From: Ophiocordyceps camponoti-saundersi (nom. inval.)
Lineage: Eukaryota; Ascomycota; Sordariomycetes; Hypocreales; Ophiocordycipitaceae
Direction of reading: 5' to 3'
Assembly (NCBI GenBank): GCA_003339415.1
Contig: PDHQ01000144.1
Location: forward strand, 1 to 64,000
DNA: 64,000 bases
Position numbers and translations under genes: made by a program. Under the pieces are notes generated by a model. It had not been told where the DNA came from. It did no database searches and was given only the letters and a program-made list of their open reading frames with translations. This document shows, piece after piece, positions 12,358 through 24,429 of the stretch (within the stretch, counting starts at the first letter, position 1; the number at the start of each line of letters is the position of its first letter).

Positions 12358-13227
12358 CTATTTAACTTACTATTTAACCTAAATAGTATTATTTTTACTA
12401 AGGGGGATAATATAAACTTTAGTAAGCTTAATTATATTAAGTTTAATAATAACTAGCTAATTATAATAATATACTACTTAGTATAAGCTAAGATTATAGT
12501 CTCTTTTATTAAGTATATCGATAAGGGTAAGAAAGATAAAAATATAACGGTTATTAATTTTATAAATAAAGATTTAGTTAACTTATTTAAGAAAGCTATT
12601 TAAGTATCTTATATAATTACTTTTAGAGAAAATATAATATTATAAGTCCTTATAAAAAGTATATTAGTATTATCGCTAATTATAGGTATAGAGAGGTTAA
12701 TACCTATTTATAAAGGTAAACTTATTAAATTACTAGACTTACTTATTACTAAAGCGATAGATTTTAGAAAAGCTATAATACTTAATATATACTATATATA
12801 AGGTTTCGCAGAATCGCTAAGACATTTTATTATACTTCGTAAGTAATATATTACCTTAATTTACTTAATAAGCCGTAAAGCGGATAATACGAATAAGGAT
12901 TTATTTAATTATTATTACTTAATAGTAGCCGCTATTAGAGAGAGGATTTTTTTTTATATATATAATAATAATAATAAGGAAGTAATAAGGGTAATAAGGG
13001 TAATAAGGGTAATAAGGGTAATAAGGGTAATAAGGGTAATAAGGATAATAAAGGTAATAAAGGTAATAATAATAATAAAAAAGTAATAAGGGCGATAAGG
13101 GTAATAAAGATAATAAGGAAGAAGAATAGGAAGATAAAAAAGTTAGATAAAAAATCTAATTTTATTTTCCTTATAGTTACTATTAGGAGGTATACCTTAA
13201 GTGCTTATCGTAAGTTTATACTTAGTA
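12358..13227 (+). pseudogene. RIP-degraded reading frame of unknown function with 9-bp in-frame repeat
   Basis: One plus-strand frame stays readable for about 290 codons. It is interrupted only by roughly ten scattered TAA/TAG codons, far fewer than in the neighbouring frames, and by no TGA. RIP turns CAA/CAG (Gln) and TGG (Trp) into such stops without shifting the frame, so this is what a mutated coding region should look like. Readable pieces include TKGDNINFSKLNY near the start, IGIERLIPIYKGKLIKLLDL in the middle and AIRERIFFYI before a run of Asn. It continues in the same frame through the 9-bp tandem array (reading Val-Ile-Arg repeats) and a Lys-rich tail. No start codon, intron or domain is identified and I do not recognise the family. 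A decayed transposon or host protein are both possible. Confidence 0.45.
12981..13068 (+). repeat. 9-bp tandem repeat (GTAATAAGG)n
   Basis: About ten units of GTAATAAGG, the last few drifting to ATAATAAAG/GTAATAAAG, with looser copies to about 13120. Period 9 preserves the frame. It reads Val-Ile-Arg in the frame of the surrounding relic and Gly-Asn-Lys in the next frame. Confidence 0.9.
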
Positions 13228-13508
13228 CCTAATAGCTGCTAGCTGCCCTTAAAGTATAGAAAAGCTAGTAAAGTATATAAAGTAATAGCTTAGAACCTTA
13301 AGCTATTAACTTTACTAAGCGCTATTTATAATTATTATCTAAAAGGTAAGGCTTTAGCTTAACTAGTAAAATAATAAAAAAAAATAAATATATAGAATCT
13401 TTACGCTATAAGTTTTTTCTATATTTTTTTCTATTTCTTAAATTTATATAGTTATATATTAGGGAAAAAAATATAAACCTAAACCTATTACCCCTTTATA
13501 TTATATTA

Positions 13509-13551
13509 TCTTACTTACTTAGTTACTTACTTACTTATTTACTTACTTATC
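13509..13551. repeat. (TTAC)n microsatellite
   Basis: About ten imperfect TTAC units with TTAG and TTAT variants. Confidence 0.85.
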
Positions 13552-14985
13552 TTCCTTATAATAATACTATTTCTTATATATTTTATTACTTTTCGTAACT
13601 TATAATATTTAGCTATAATAGCTTTATAGCGGGCTATAGCTAAGGTAATATATAAGGTTAAGGCGGCAGTTCTAGCCGCGGCGGCTATAATATTTTATAA
13701 ACGCTAAACTAGTAATTAAGTAGTTTCTAGCAGGTGCTTATTAATCCGCAGCTTAAAAGCTAAGGTAGCTATAATATATTCTCGCCGTAGCCTAAGTTTT
13801 AAGGAGGTAATAGCGGTATATTCTTAACGCACTACTTTACTATACTTAAACTTAGTAATTATAGTGCTTTTAAATAGGAAGAATAGCTTACTATAACTCC
13901 TATTATTTATAATCTCCTAAAAGCTTAAAGCGAGAAGTTTCTAAATATATTAGATATACTTAGTTACTATTATTAATTTATTTTTCTTTATAATATATTC
14001 TTTATAAATAATATCTTAAAAGCTTTCCTAAAAGTAAACTTTATATTAGCAGATATTTAAAGTTTTTATAATAAGGCTTAGGGGTATTATAATAACTATT
14101 AGAATAAGTTCCTCTAGCAAGGCTTTTACCGCTAGTCCCCCCCCCCCCTTATAAAGAAAACTAAACCTAATAAGATATCTAAAAGTAAATAAGTAGTAAC
14201 CGAAATAATAGTAAATTATAAAAAATATATTAAGCGCTAAGCATAGTATAAGCTTTAGATATCGCTTTTAAAAAAGACTTTATCGTAAGTTATTTATACT
14301 TACGCTTTTAAGAATAACTATAAGCTAATTATAAAATAATATTTATAGAAAAATAGAAATACATTATATTATAATAGTTAGCTAGTTAGTAGCGAGAGGC
14401 TATAGTTTATATTAGCTAGTATTTCGTAGCTTAGGCGATACGAGATAAAAAAAGTAAGTTTCTTATTCGCTAAAAAAGTAGTTAGCTTAATTATATAAGT
14501 AAGAGATATTTATAACGAAGATAGTTTATAAATTAGTGCTAGGTAGTACTATATTTACTAGATAAATGCCTAAGCTATAATTCCCTATAAAAAGGCTTTA
14601 GCTTTATTATTCTTAAACGCTTACTTAGCGCCGCTATAATTTATAAATTAGTTTTTAGATTAATAATATAAATAGTTATAATAAACTTATAAGTATAAGA
14701 TTAGTTTTAGTAAGTAATAGTTTTAATAAAATTAACGGTACTAGCTAGAGATTATTTAAGATTATTAGTCGCCTTAGCTTAGTTAAAATAAGTATATTTT
14801 AGAGGTATAACTTAGTCTAAGCTTTATAGTAAAAATACTAGTACTTTACGCTAGATTTAAACTAACTATCTAGCTTAAGAGAGACTAAGATTTTAAAACG
14901 CTTAATTATTACCGAAAAAGGGCTATTATTATAATTAATATAGTTATAATAAATAATACTATTAGGAGCGAAGGAGTAATATATT
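13552..14985. other. Gene-free RIPed sequence
   Basis: AT-rich decayed DNA with one 12-C run at 14137-14148. Slightly more TGC/GCA survivors than average (for example near 13230-13260 and 13740). No feature recognised. Confidence 0.55.
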
Positions 14986-14987
14986 CG

Positions 14988-15136
14988 CCGCCGCGAGTTT
15001 ATTAGATATACTAGCTTTTATTATTCTTATTACTAATATAATAATAATCGTTAAGGACCGTAGCGGTAAATATCGATAATAATTATATTAATAATAAGAA
15101 TAAGAAAGGCTAGTATAACTAATAGACGCGCGGCGG
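14988..15136. mobile_element. Hairpin with 63-bp arms, possible MITE
   Basis: The left arm 14988-15050 (starting CCGCCGCG, ending AATCG) pairs without gaps with the right arm 15074-15136 (ending CGCGGCGG). I count about eight mismatches over 63 positions, several of C/T type, and a 23-nt loop. Flanking TAATATATT-like sequence extends the symmetry a little on both sides. Such compact foldback structure is typical of miniature inverted-repeat elements. A structured RNA or a replication/recombination hairpin cannot be excluded. Confidence 0.7.
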
Positions 15137-15137
15137 G

Positions 15138-17571
15138 AAATATATTATTATTCTAACCTTAACGGAGTTATTAGTTATAAACGCGTTAATAATAAAAGTA
15201 AAAGAAGTGATTTTTTTTTATTTTTATTTATACTTAAAGGCTACCTTAAGTATTATATATAAAAGGATATATACTTATTCGAAGTAATTCCGATAAATAA
15301 GAATAATAATATTAAAATTAAATAAAAAAATAATACGAATAATAAAGTTAGTATTAAAATACTTACGATATCTAATTAATAGGTTCCTCGATATATTTAA
15401 GTATTAGGAGAAATCGTTATATTAAAGCGCGGAGACTTATACTTATATAACTTTATATAAAATAACGCTAATACCGGAACTATTAATAGCCCCTATAACG
15501 ATTTTTATAAGCTTAGCTTTTATATTACGCTATATATAACTAGTTTAGGATAAGCTAATTATATATAAGAAAGTTATAGCTTTTAGTAAGGGATAGTAAA
15601 AGGATTAGAACTATTTAAAGCGACCGTATAATATTTATATATTAAAGCTAAGCTATTTATATTATACTGCTAAAAGATTAGTATAAGCGGAAAATTAATA
15701 CTACGCTATCTTTCTAGATATCCTTAAAAGGCCCGCGTAATTATATTACTTTTATTATATAAAACTTAATAAAACTTAGGATAAGATTTAGTTAATAGCT
15801 AATTCGTATCTTAATATAGGAAAGAATTATATAGAATACCGGATAAGATAAACTAGTATAAAGTTTACTATAAAATAAGGAAAATTCCTTAAGAAATTAA
15901 TATTTAAAGTCCTTAAAAAACTTATTAGGAAAATATAACTTATATAAGATACCCTTAGCGAAGTAGTAGCTAAAGTTTACGCTACGATAATAAAAGCGTG
16001 CTATAGTATAGTAGATAATACTTATTACTTATTAACTAGATATCCTCTTACGAAGTTTATTTTTTTTTTATTTTTTTTATTCTTTTTTTCTATTCCTCGT
16101 ATAAGTATATATATTATAATATTACTATAAATAGAGGGAATCGGCTAGGCGGATTCTTTAGTTATTATATAAATTACCCTTATAGAATTTTAATATAGGG
16201 AAACTTAAGTAAGTTCGCTTTAATAAACGTTATATATTTCCTTATACGAAGAAGCGCTACTTTATTTATAAGAAGAAGATTATTAGTTAATAAATCGTAA
16301 GGAAGATAAATTTAATATATACCTCCTTAAATATAAAGGATACGATAACGGTATTAATAAATCGTTATACGAAGAGGAGGGCGCTACTAAAAAAGCCGCG
16401 AAATTTATCCTCTTAAGTGCTTTTTTATATCGATTTATAAAATAGATATTTTCGCACGGTAAGCTATATAATAAAGTAGTTAAGTCTTCGTCGCTAATAC
16501 TTATTATAAAAAGTATTATAAATAGCTTTATAATATTATTACTTATAAACTTCTTAATTATTAGTAAGGATTAGAAGCGTTTATAAAATTTAATTATAAA
16601 TAAGTTTACCTTAAAAGTAATAATATTACCTTAAAATAGAAAAAATAAGTATAAGTATTATAAACTATTAGCTTAGCTAAGTAGGACGCGCTATAAGTAT
16701 ACTTTCCGTAACGTAAGTAAGACGCGTAAATTTTATTTATTTGCTAGCCTGAAGTAGGGATAACCTCTCGGCCGCTACTTAAGTTTAAACCCTAAAAAAA
16801 GAGGACTCGACGCCTTAAATAACCGCGTATAATAGTATATAAGAAAGTCCGATCGAATACTAAGCTCTATCCCTCTTAACCCCCTTTATACGAAGCTTTA
16901 GATATTTAGCGAGGGCTAGTTTATAGATAATAAAAACTTATACTAATAGATAGGATTCGTTATTATTCTAAGTAAAGAGATAGCTTATACGGAGACTAAA
17001 GTTTTTATTTACGGTAATATTAAACTCTAATTTTTAGGGAAATATAAAATAATAATAAGAAGCGTACTTATAAGCGAACTATATAATATCGTATAAGTAA
17101 TCGATAGTAATATCGCTCTTAACGCTACGGTTAAGAAGATCGTAAAAAGCTTATAACTACTAAAGTTTATTTAAAGCTTTATATAAAGTAATAATCGCTC
17201 TAGCTACCTTATTAACTTAGGTAGTATAAGATAGAAGAGGCTTATAATTAATATAATAAGCTTATATAAATTATATAAAAGGAAGAAAATTACCGTAATA
17301 TTTTAAATTAATAGGAAAAAAATAATCTAGCCGAGGCTATAATAAAAAAAAGTTATAATAACGCTTTTAGATAACTAGTTAAGATAAATAAGATAATAGT
17401 TAAGATAGAAGTAATTACCGAAGTAATCCCGCTACGGGCGCTTATAAAAGTAATTTTTATAAATTAAATATTAGCGCCGCCTCCTACTTTTACTAGTTAT
17501 CCGATAACGTAGTTAGTAATATAAGCGCTAGCGTGCGATAATAGTAGCATACCTAAAAAAGGGCGAGAAGC
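15138..17571. other. Gene-free RIPed sequence
   Basis: Decayed AT-rich DNA. A plus-strand frame from about 15260 to 15800 gives some protein-like stretches (for example LYNFI and NSPYNDFYKLSFY), but the stop density is too high to call it. Confidence 0.5.
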
Positions 17572-17617
<46 letters not shown>

Positions 17618-17745
17618 CTTTCTCGTACTTACTATTATTATCCTCCTTTTTATCGTTATTTTCTTTATCTTCGTTATTTTCGTTATTATTTATATCTTCG
17701 TTATTATTTTTATCTTCGTTTATATTATTATCGTTATTATCCTAA
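17572..17745 (-). repeat. (TTA)n array and TTATCTTCG-type low-complexity tail
   Basis: An uninterrupted TTA run of about 15 units (17572-17616) is followed by a longer degenerate tract of CGTTATT, ATCTTCGTT and TTTATCTTCG units to about 17745. On the minus strand the tract reads in one open frame as Asn/Asp/Glu/Lys-rich low complexity (NEDKNNNED type) for about 55 codons until a TAG. This could be the relic of an acidic protein tail or simply microsatellite expansion. Confidence 0.7.
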
Positions 17746-20700
17746 GTATAATAATAATCGCACGCGCTCTTGCGGGAGTTTTAAATATATAATATATACG
17801 CGCTCTTTTAGTAACTACGCACGCGCTAATAGCTAGAGAAGGGAATACTCCCTTGCCGGAGGCACCGATAACTATAAGGCCCCTAAGTAAGGAACTAACT
17901 AGTAGCTTAGATAATAATCGCCCGGTAGTAAAATAGATAACGGATTACCTTAGCGATAAGCTTAATAAGGGTCTCGCCCGGGTATAAGCGAAGAGTAATA
18001 TCGTATAATATTCTAAAAAGGTAAAAATATTCCTCGTCCTATTATATAATTAGTAGATATTTACTAAAATATATTATATAAAGGAGATATATATAAAAAT
18101 AATAGCTTAAAGAAATTTAGCCTTAACTTTATTATCTAAGCTAAGAGTAATAGTAATAAGCTTATTAGAAAGGGGTAAGTAACTAAGTATAGTAGTAATA
18201 AATATTTTTCTTTCCCCCCCCTTATTATTATTATTATTCTATTTCTACTTATCTTTATTCTTTATATAATAAAACTACTACCGCTAATAGTACTAATATT
18301 AATAATAATAGTAATAGTAATATTTCGAGGTTACTACTACTTTTATAAAGGATAAAAAGGGAAGAAATTTTCTCTCGTACGGAAAAGAGAGGAGGGTAAC
18401 TTTCCTACTATATAAGCTTACGAGCTGCGAATAATAACTTACTAGTTACTATTACTTAGTAAGATAACTCTATCCTAGGTACTAATAAGTATAGTATCTA
18501 TAGATATTTTTCGAGTTTATAAGAGGGAATATTAGGATAATAAAATAAATATAAAGGCCCCGGTAATTAGGTTTAAGGTAATATATATTAGCTTATTTAA
18601 TAATTATTAAACTATTAAAAGAGATCTAATAGTAGCGTAAGTAAAAGTAAGGAAATTTAAAATAATATTATATACTACGCGAACCTTACGATTTAGAAAG
18701 GAAAGAAGCCTTTTATTACTTAATTTATTCTTTAGAGATTTAACTTTTCTATTATTTTTAAGCTATTTAATTATTTTCTAAGCTTATTAATAAAAGCGTA
18801 AAGAAAATATATATTTTCGCTATTATTATTAATTACGCGGTATTTAGGTAAGGTAAGTATTCTAAAAATTTAAGTAATAAGTATAAGGAGCGATAAGATA
18901 TTCTAAGCTTCTAAATTAAGAGAGATATTAAACTTATAATTATAATAAATAGAATATAAAATATATATAAATAGGTTTAGATATATATAGTAATAGGTCG
19001 CGGGAGGTATATAGCTATATTATACGCTATTATTAAGGAAAATAAATAAGTATAAAGAATAATATTTAATTTCTTCTAAGTATAGTAGCTATAAAATTTA
19101 AGATAGTAAGATATATACTAAGGTATATTAGCGCTAAGATAGCTAAATAGCTAAGAGGAAGTTTTCGAATTTTTTAAGTATATATTAAATAGTTTAGCTA
19201 TTTTTTAGGGTTTACTTCTTAAAAGATAGATATAGTAAAAAAGGTAATATTAAGATAGTAAGTATAATATAAGGTAAAAACCTAAGTTTTAGAAATAACT
19301 TAAGGAGAAAAATCTAATTATAAAAAACGATTAATTTATTATATATATATTATTATATAGCTTAAGATAGTAAGTAAAAGACTAAGTAGGATTTCGGTAT
19401 CTTAAAAGCTTTATTAAATAGTTTATTTAGTCTCTAGCTTTCTCTTATATATTTTAGTAAAAGGGAACTATTTTAAATATTAGTTTACGTAAAAGATTAA
19501 TAAAGCTAGTAAATAGTTTATTATATAAAAGTATAAGGTTTAAGTAAAGCTATAATTCCGTTTAGTAAAGTTTTAGCTATAAGTTATATCTTAAACTTAA
19601 ATTATAATTAGTAACTTATAAATAAATATAAGGATAAGCTTAAAAGCTAAATACTTTATTTACTTATTTTATCTATAAAGGAAAACTAAGTTATATTATT
19701 TACTTAGATAATAGCCGCTATCTTTATATAGCTATTATTATAACTTTAATTTATAAAAGCCTTCGGAACTCTAAAAGTTATTTTTAATTATTTAATAATA
19801 TACGTATAACTTTTAAAAAGATATTTTTATCTTTTCTTAGCGCTACTATTCTCTAGCAAATCGGTAGCAGCTACTAGTTTATACGGCCTTCTTTATAAAT
19901 AGTAAAAGCTTATACGGAAAATACTATAAAAGATATTAATATCTTACGTTTCGAGTTTTATATTATATAATTAATAATCTATATAAAAGTTATAAACTAA
20001 ACTATATATAATAAAGTTAACGGAAATAAAAGGTATTAAAATTTATATTATAAGATATATATATATAGATATAAGTAATATATTATAAATTAAAGCTAAC
20101 TTTATATTTTATAATACGTTATAACTTAGCTCGTAATAGTATAATATAAAATTATTAAGTTAGATATAATATTCTTTTATTAATTATCTTTAAATTCTTA
20201 AAAGCTTATATAATATTAAATTTCTATATAGTATTTTATATTTATAACTAACTATAATTAAGCTATAAAATTATAAGTCTTTTATATTTTATATATAAAA
20301 TATATAATTCCTATTTCTTTTATAATATATTAAAACTATATATTACCTTTTAGCGCTAATATTTTCCTTTAACTATCCTATTTTCCCTTATACTTATTTT
20401 AGCGCCTAAACTATCGAAAACGGTTTATAAATATTACTTAGGGCTATAGCGCTATATAATAAGTAAAGCTTTATACTTAATATATAGATAATTTTTAAGG
20501 GGAAGAGTATATTCGGTATAATATAAGTGCTTATATAGAGAGGTAAACTTAAGTAAGCGAAGCTCGATAAGCGTACGGAAATTAATATATTTATATTCTA
20601 AAAACTAAAATATTAATAAGGTAAAAAAAAATATAATAATATAAAATACTAATAAGGTAAAGTAATTAATATTACTAATCTTCTTTATTATTTTATTAAC

Positions 20701-23700
20701 TAATATTATACTATTTATATATTTTTTTAAGGGGAACTAATTAGGAAATAAAAACTAGAATATTTATAATATAAAGTAAACTAATAAATATCGTAAATCT
20801 ATTTTCTTTTCTAAAACTATAAAATAGCCTTAGTTAGTATTAAAATATAGTATACTTAAAGCGGCGATAATAGTAAAAATAAATATAATAATAATATTTA
20901 GTTTTTAGCGGAAGCTAGCGTTTTAAATTATAGATAATATATATTAGTAATATTTATAAATATTAGTTAACCGTATTAAGTAAAAAAGGAGAAGGTTTAC
21001 GAAGCCTTATTTAAGAAGAGGAGGGATAGCGGAGAAAAGGGGGGTAAGGCCGAATTAAAAAGAATAAATAAGTAAGCTTTATATATTTATAAGAAAGGAG
21101 ATAGCTTATTAAGCCCTAAAAGCTAACTATTTTAAAAAACCGAGTAGTATAAGGGTAATATAAGTAAAGGTAATATAATCTAATTAGAAGCGGCGGATAT
21201 AGCTAATAGAAAGGTAACTATTAAGGGAGCTTAGTATTTAATCTATTAACTTTTTTATTATAGCGATAGTAAGTAAGCGGACCTAATCTTTATAATTAAT
21301 ATTTACCTTATTTATATAGTAAATAAATATACATAATATAAGATACTAAATAGTATACTTAAATAAAAGCGTTAGGCTAGCGGTATTAGTAAGATTATAA
21401 TATACTTATATAATATCTTTAATATAGCTAGTAAACTATTTATATAAGAGTAGGGAAGGAGTAGTATAAGTATATTAATAGAGTTTCTTAAGCGACTTTT
21501 TTATTATATTAGGAGTATAGTATAAAGGATAGGGGAGGGGGTTATATAATAGTAAACTAACGCGGCGGAAAAAGGATTAGAGGACTATTCTTATATCTTA
21601 AAAATAAATATAATATTTTATAAAAAGATAGCGGAATTTCTATCGGTTACGTTATTAAAAATTATAAGCGTTAAAATATTAACTTATTATTAAACTTAGT
21701 AGAAGATAAAAGCTTTTATTTATAAAATCTAAGAATATTAAAAGATATAGCTTAGGATATATTTTACGTATTTTCCCTAAGTAATACTAAGGCTATTAAA
21801 AAATATAGCTTAAGAATAAATATATTTTTTAATAATAAAAATAAGGTTATAATAATAGCTAATTAAGAGAATATATAAAAAAGCTAGCTATCGAAGTATA
21901 ATAAGGGGCTAGGAGCGGGTTCTTATATTAAATAGGGGATTACTAAAGTTAAGTATATTACGCGAGATTAATAGCTAAGTATATTTTTATATATTAGCTA
22001 TAATATTAAGATACTTAAAAAAAAAAGGGTAAGAAGAGGTTAAGTTTACTAATAAAGTAATATTTATTTAAATAATCGAAAAGGGCTATAGCTTCGCGGT
22101 TAGTAAGATTAGAATCGTTATTAAGAGCGGGGCTAAGAGGTAAGGCTAAGCGTTATATAATAGCGTTAATAGCGTAATAAAAAACTATAGCGAAATAACT
22201 AAGAATACTAAGGAAACTAAAAAGTTTAAACTTATATAAAAAGTAAAGATATTTACGCGGGTTACGGAGAAAGAAGATAATAAGCTATAAGAGTAAGTTA
22301 AAGAGAATAAAGAAGTTACGGCGTTACTTAAAAACTTCTAAAATTTATATAATTATAACTTATTTTATATAGAAAGTAAACGAGAAGTCGCAGATAGCTA
22401 AGTAAATATATTAGCGCTTATAAAAAAATAAGTAAATTAAGTTAAGGTTCTAAGCGCTATTAGTAAAAAAGGGGGTAATAGCTTTTATAAAGCTACGCTA
22501 TTTTATTATATAAGGTTCCGCCTTAACTAATAAGAGTATAAAAGCTATTATAAAAAGGCTTATTATTATTAAGAGATAACTAAGTTTTATAGTAGGGGAA
22601 TAGCTAGTAGTAAAAAAGCTATAAAAGGGGCTAAAGAAAAGTAAGTATTTTTCCGCTATAATATCGTAATATAAACTATCGGAAAGGTTATAATTATAAA
22701 TACTCTTATTATAATATATAATATAATAATATTTTTCGAGGAATAAGGGGGAGCTTATTAATAATAAGTTTTTATAGCGTAAGTAGAAAGCGAGGGGGTA
22801 AAATATAAAGTTATTAGGGCTTGCTAACCCCCCGCTAAAACTTTTAAAATTAGCTAGTAAATAGTATTTCTATAAAGGGTTAGAAGGTAGCGCTTTATTA
22901 AAGGCGTGGTTAGATTTGCAAGGCGAGGGGGGAGGGGATAGTAATTTATTAAATAAGTTATTAAACTAGCGAGGGGGGTTAGAATCGTCTCTAAGCTAAG
23001 GGGGGGAATAGCTAATATTAATAGTAAGGGCGTAGGAGAGTTATTTAATATAAGAAAAATTATATTTAGCTTATAAATATTAAAGAAATTAGTTAAAGCG
23101 GCTAGTAAAAAGTCTCTTATTCCTATCCTTTATATTTATATTATCGGTATTATTAGTATTATCGTTACGATAATTAATATCGGGAAAGTTATTATTAAAG
23201 TTATCGTAATAAGAGTAAATATCGGAAAAGTTATCCTTACGTATATCGCGAAGATTCCCTTTTTTAAATAACTAAGTAATATCCTAAGATATATTAAAAA
23301 TAACTAGTAAAAGTTATATAGCGATATTTACTATAAGGGGGAAATAAAAATAGGGAGTAAGATAGGGCGGGTAATAGCTAAGATTAAGTTTTATATTAAA
23401 GCTAATATTATATATATAAAAGGCGGGCGAGTTCTTATTTTAAAAAATATTATAAGTATACGCGCTAATAAACGTTTTTTAATATTATATAAAAAGAACT
23501 TAAAATATAAACTAGTTTTAGTAGGAAATCTAATAATATATATTCGTATCTATTAATAAGCTAGTAAGGTTAGGGAGAGATTAGGAAAGCGGGAAAAGCG
23601 TAAAGATATACTAAATATACTAAAATAAGAGGATAGCGTAATATAGCTTAAGTAAGCTAGGGGGTAAAGGGTATTATTAGCAGTGCTAATATTAGGTATT

Positions 23701-24416
23701 TTAATTATAAGGTTCGCTTAGGTAAAGGACTATAAACTAGGCGTTAAAAGAGGATAAGTTAGCGATATAGAATATATAATTATATATATTAAAAAGTAGC
23801 GTTTTACTAGCGTATTTAATATCGTATTATATTTACTAGTTAAATAATAAAATCCGAATATAGTTTTAAAATATAAGGATTTAAGCGGCTAGTAAGATAA
23901 TAATAAGTTTAAGATAGGAACTAATAATAGATATTATACTAAGCGAAAATTCCTTTTTAGTTTTAGAGTTATCTAATAGTAAATCTAGGGTATTTTCCTT
24001 ATAGTCGATATTATATTTTTCTTAAAAAAGTTTATATATAGCGGCAAAGTTAAAAGCTTTAAATTCGGTTATTTCCTAGAAGCGGCAGCTTATTTTCGTA
24101 AAAAAGGAGAGGTAAGTTAGATTTAGTATTTAAGGGGGATAAATAGCTATATATATATAAAAGCTTAGCTAGTAAATTAAGATACTTAATCTTATAGCGG
24201 GAATAAAACTCGGAAAAGTTATTAGTAAAAGTTATAAGTATTAGCTTATCTAAAAAGACCGGGTTATATAATATAAAAACTATATTATCTTTACTATATC
24301 CTCCCTATATATTAGATTCCTTAGGTATTTTTATAGATATATTTTTTTCGTTCTTTTTTTTTTTTTTTTTTCTATTTTTATTAGTTAATAGTAATAAACT
24401 AAGTAATAGCTTTTAA
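17746..24416. other. Gene-free RIPed sequence
   Basis: Long decayed stretch. The portion 20970-23900 is purine-rich on this strand and includes many GGGG runs. A plus-strand frame from 20971 to about 22030 reads protein-like, but its stop density is no lower than background, so no pseudogene is called. Confidence 0.5.
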
Positions 24417-24429
24417 GGGGGGGGGGGGG
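24417..24429. repeat. G13 homopolymer
   Basis: Thirteen consecutive G in otherwise AT-rich sequence, preceded by a T-rich run at about 24345-24371. Confidence 0.9.

Noticed and set aside
15260..15800. Possible relic frame with LYNFI and SPYNDFYKLSFY pieces
   Set aside because: Too many stops and no second copy to confirm the frame.
20971..22030. Protein-like plus-strand frame of about 350 codons
   Set aside because: I counted around 32 in-frame stops, close to what AT-rich RIPed sequence gives by chance.
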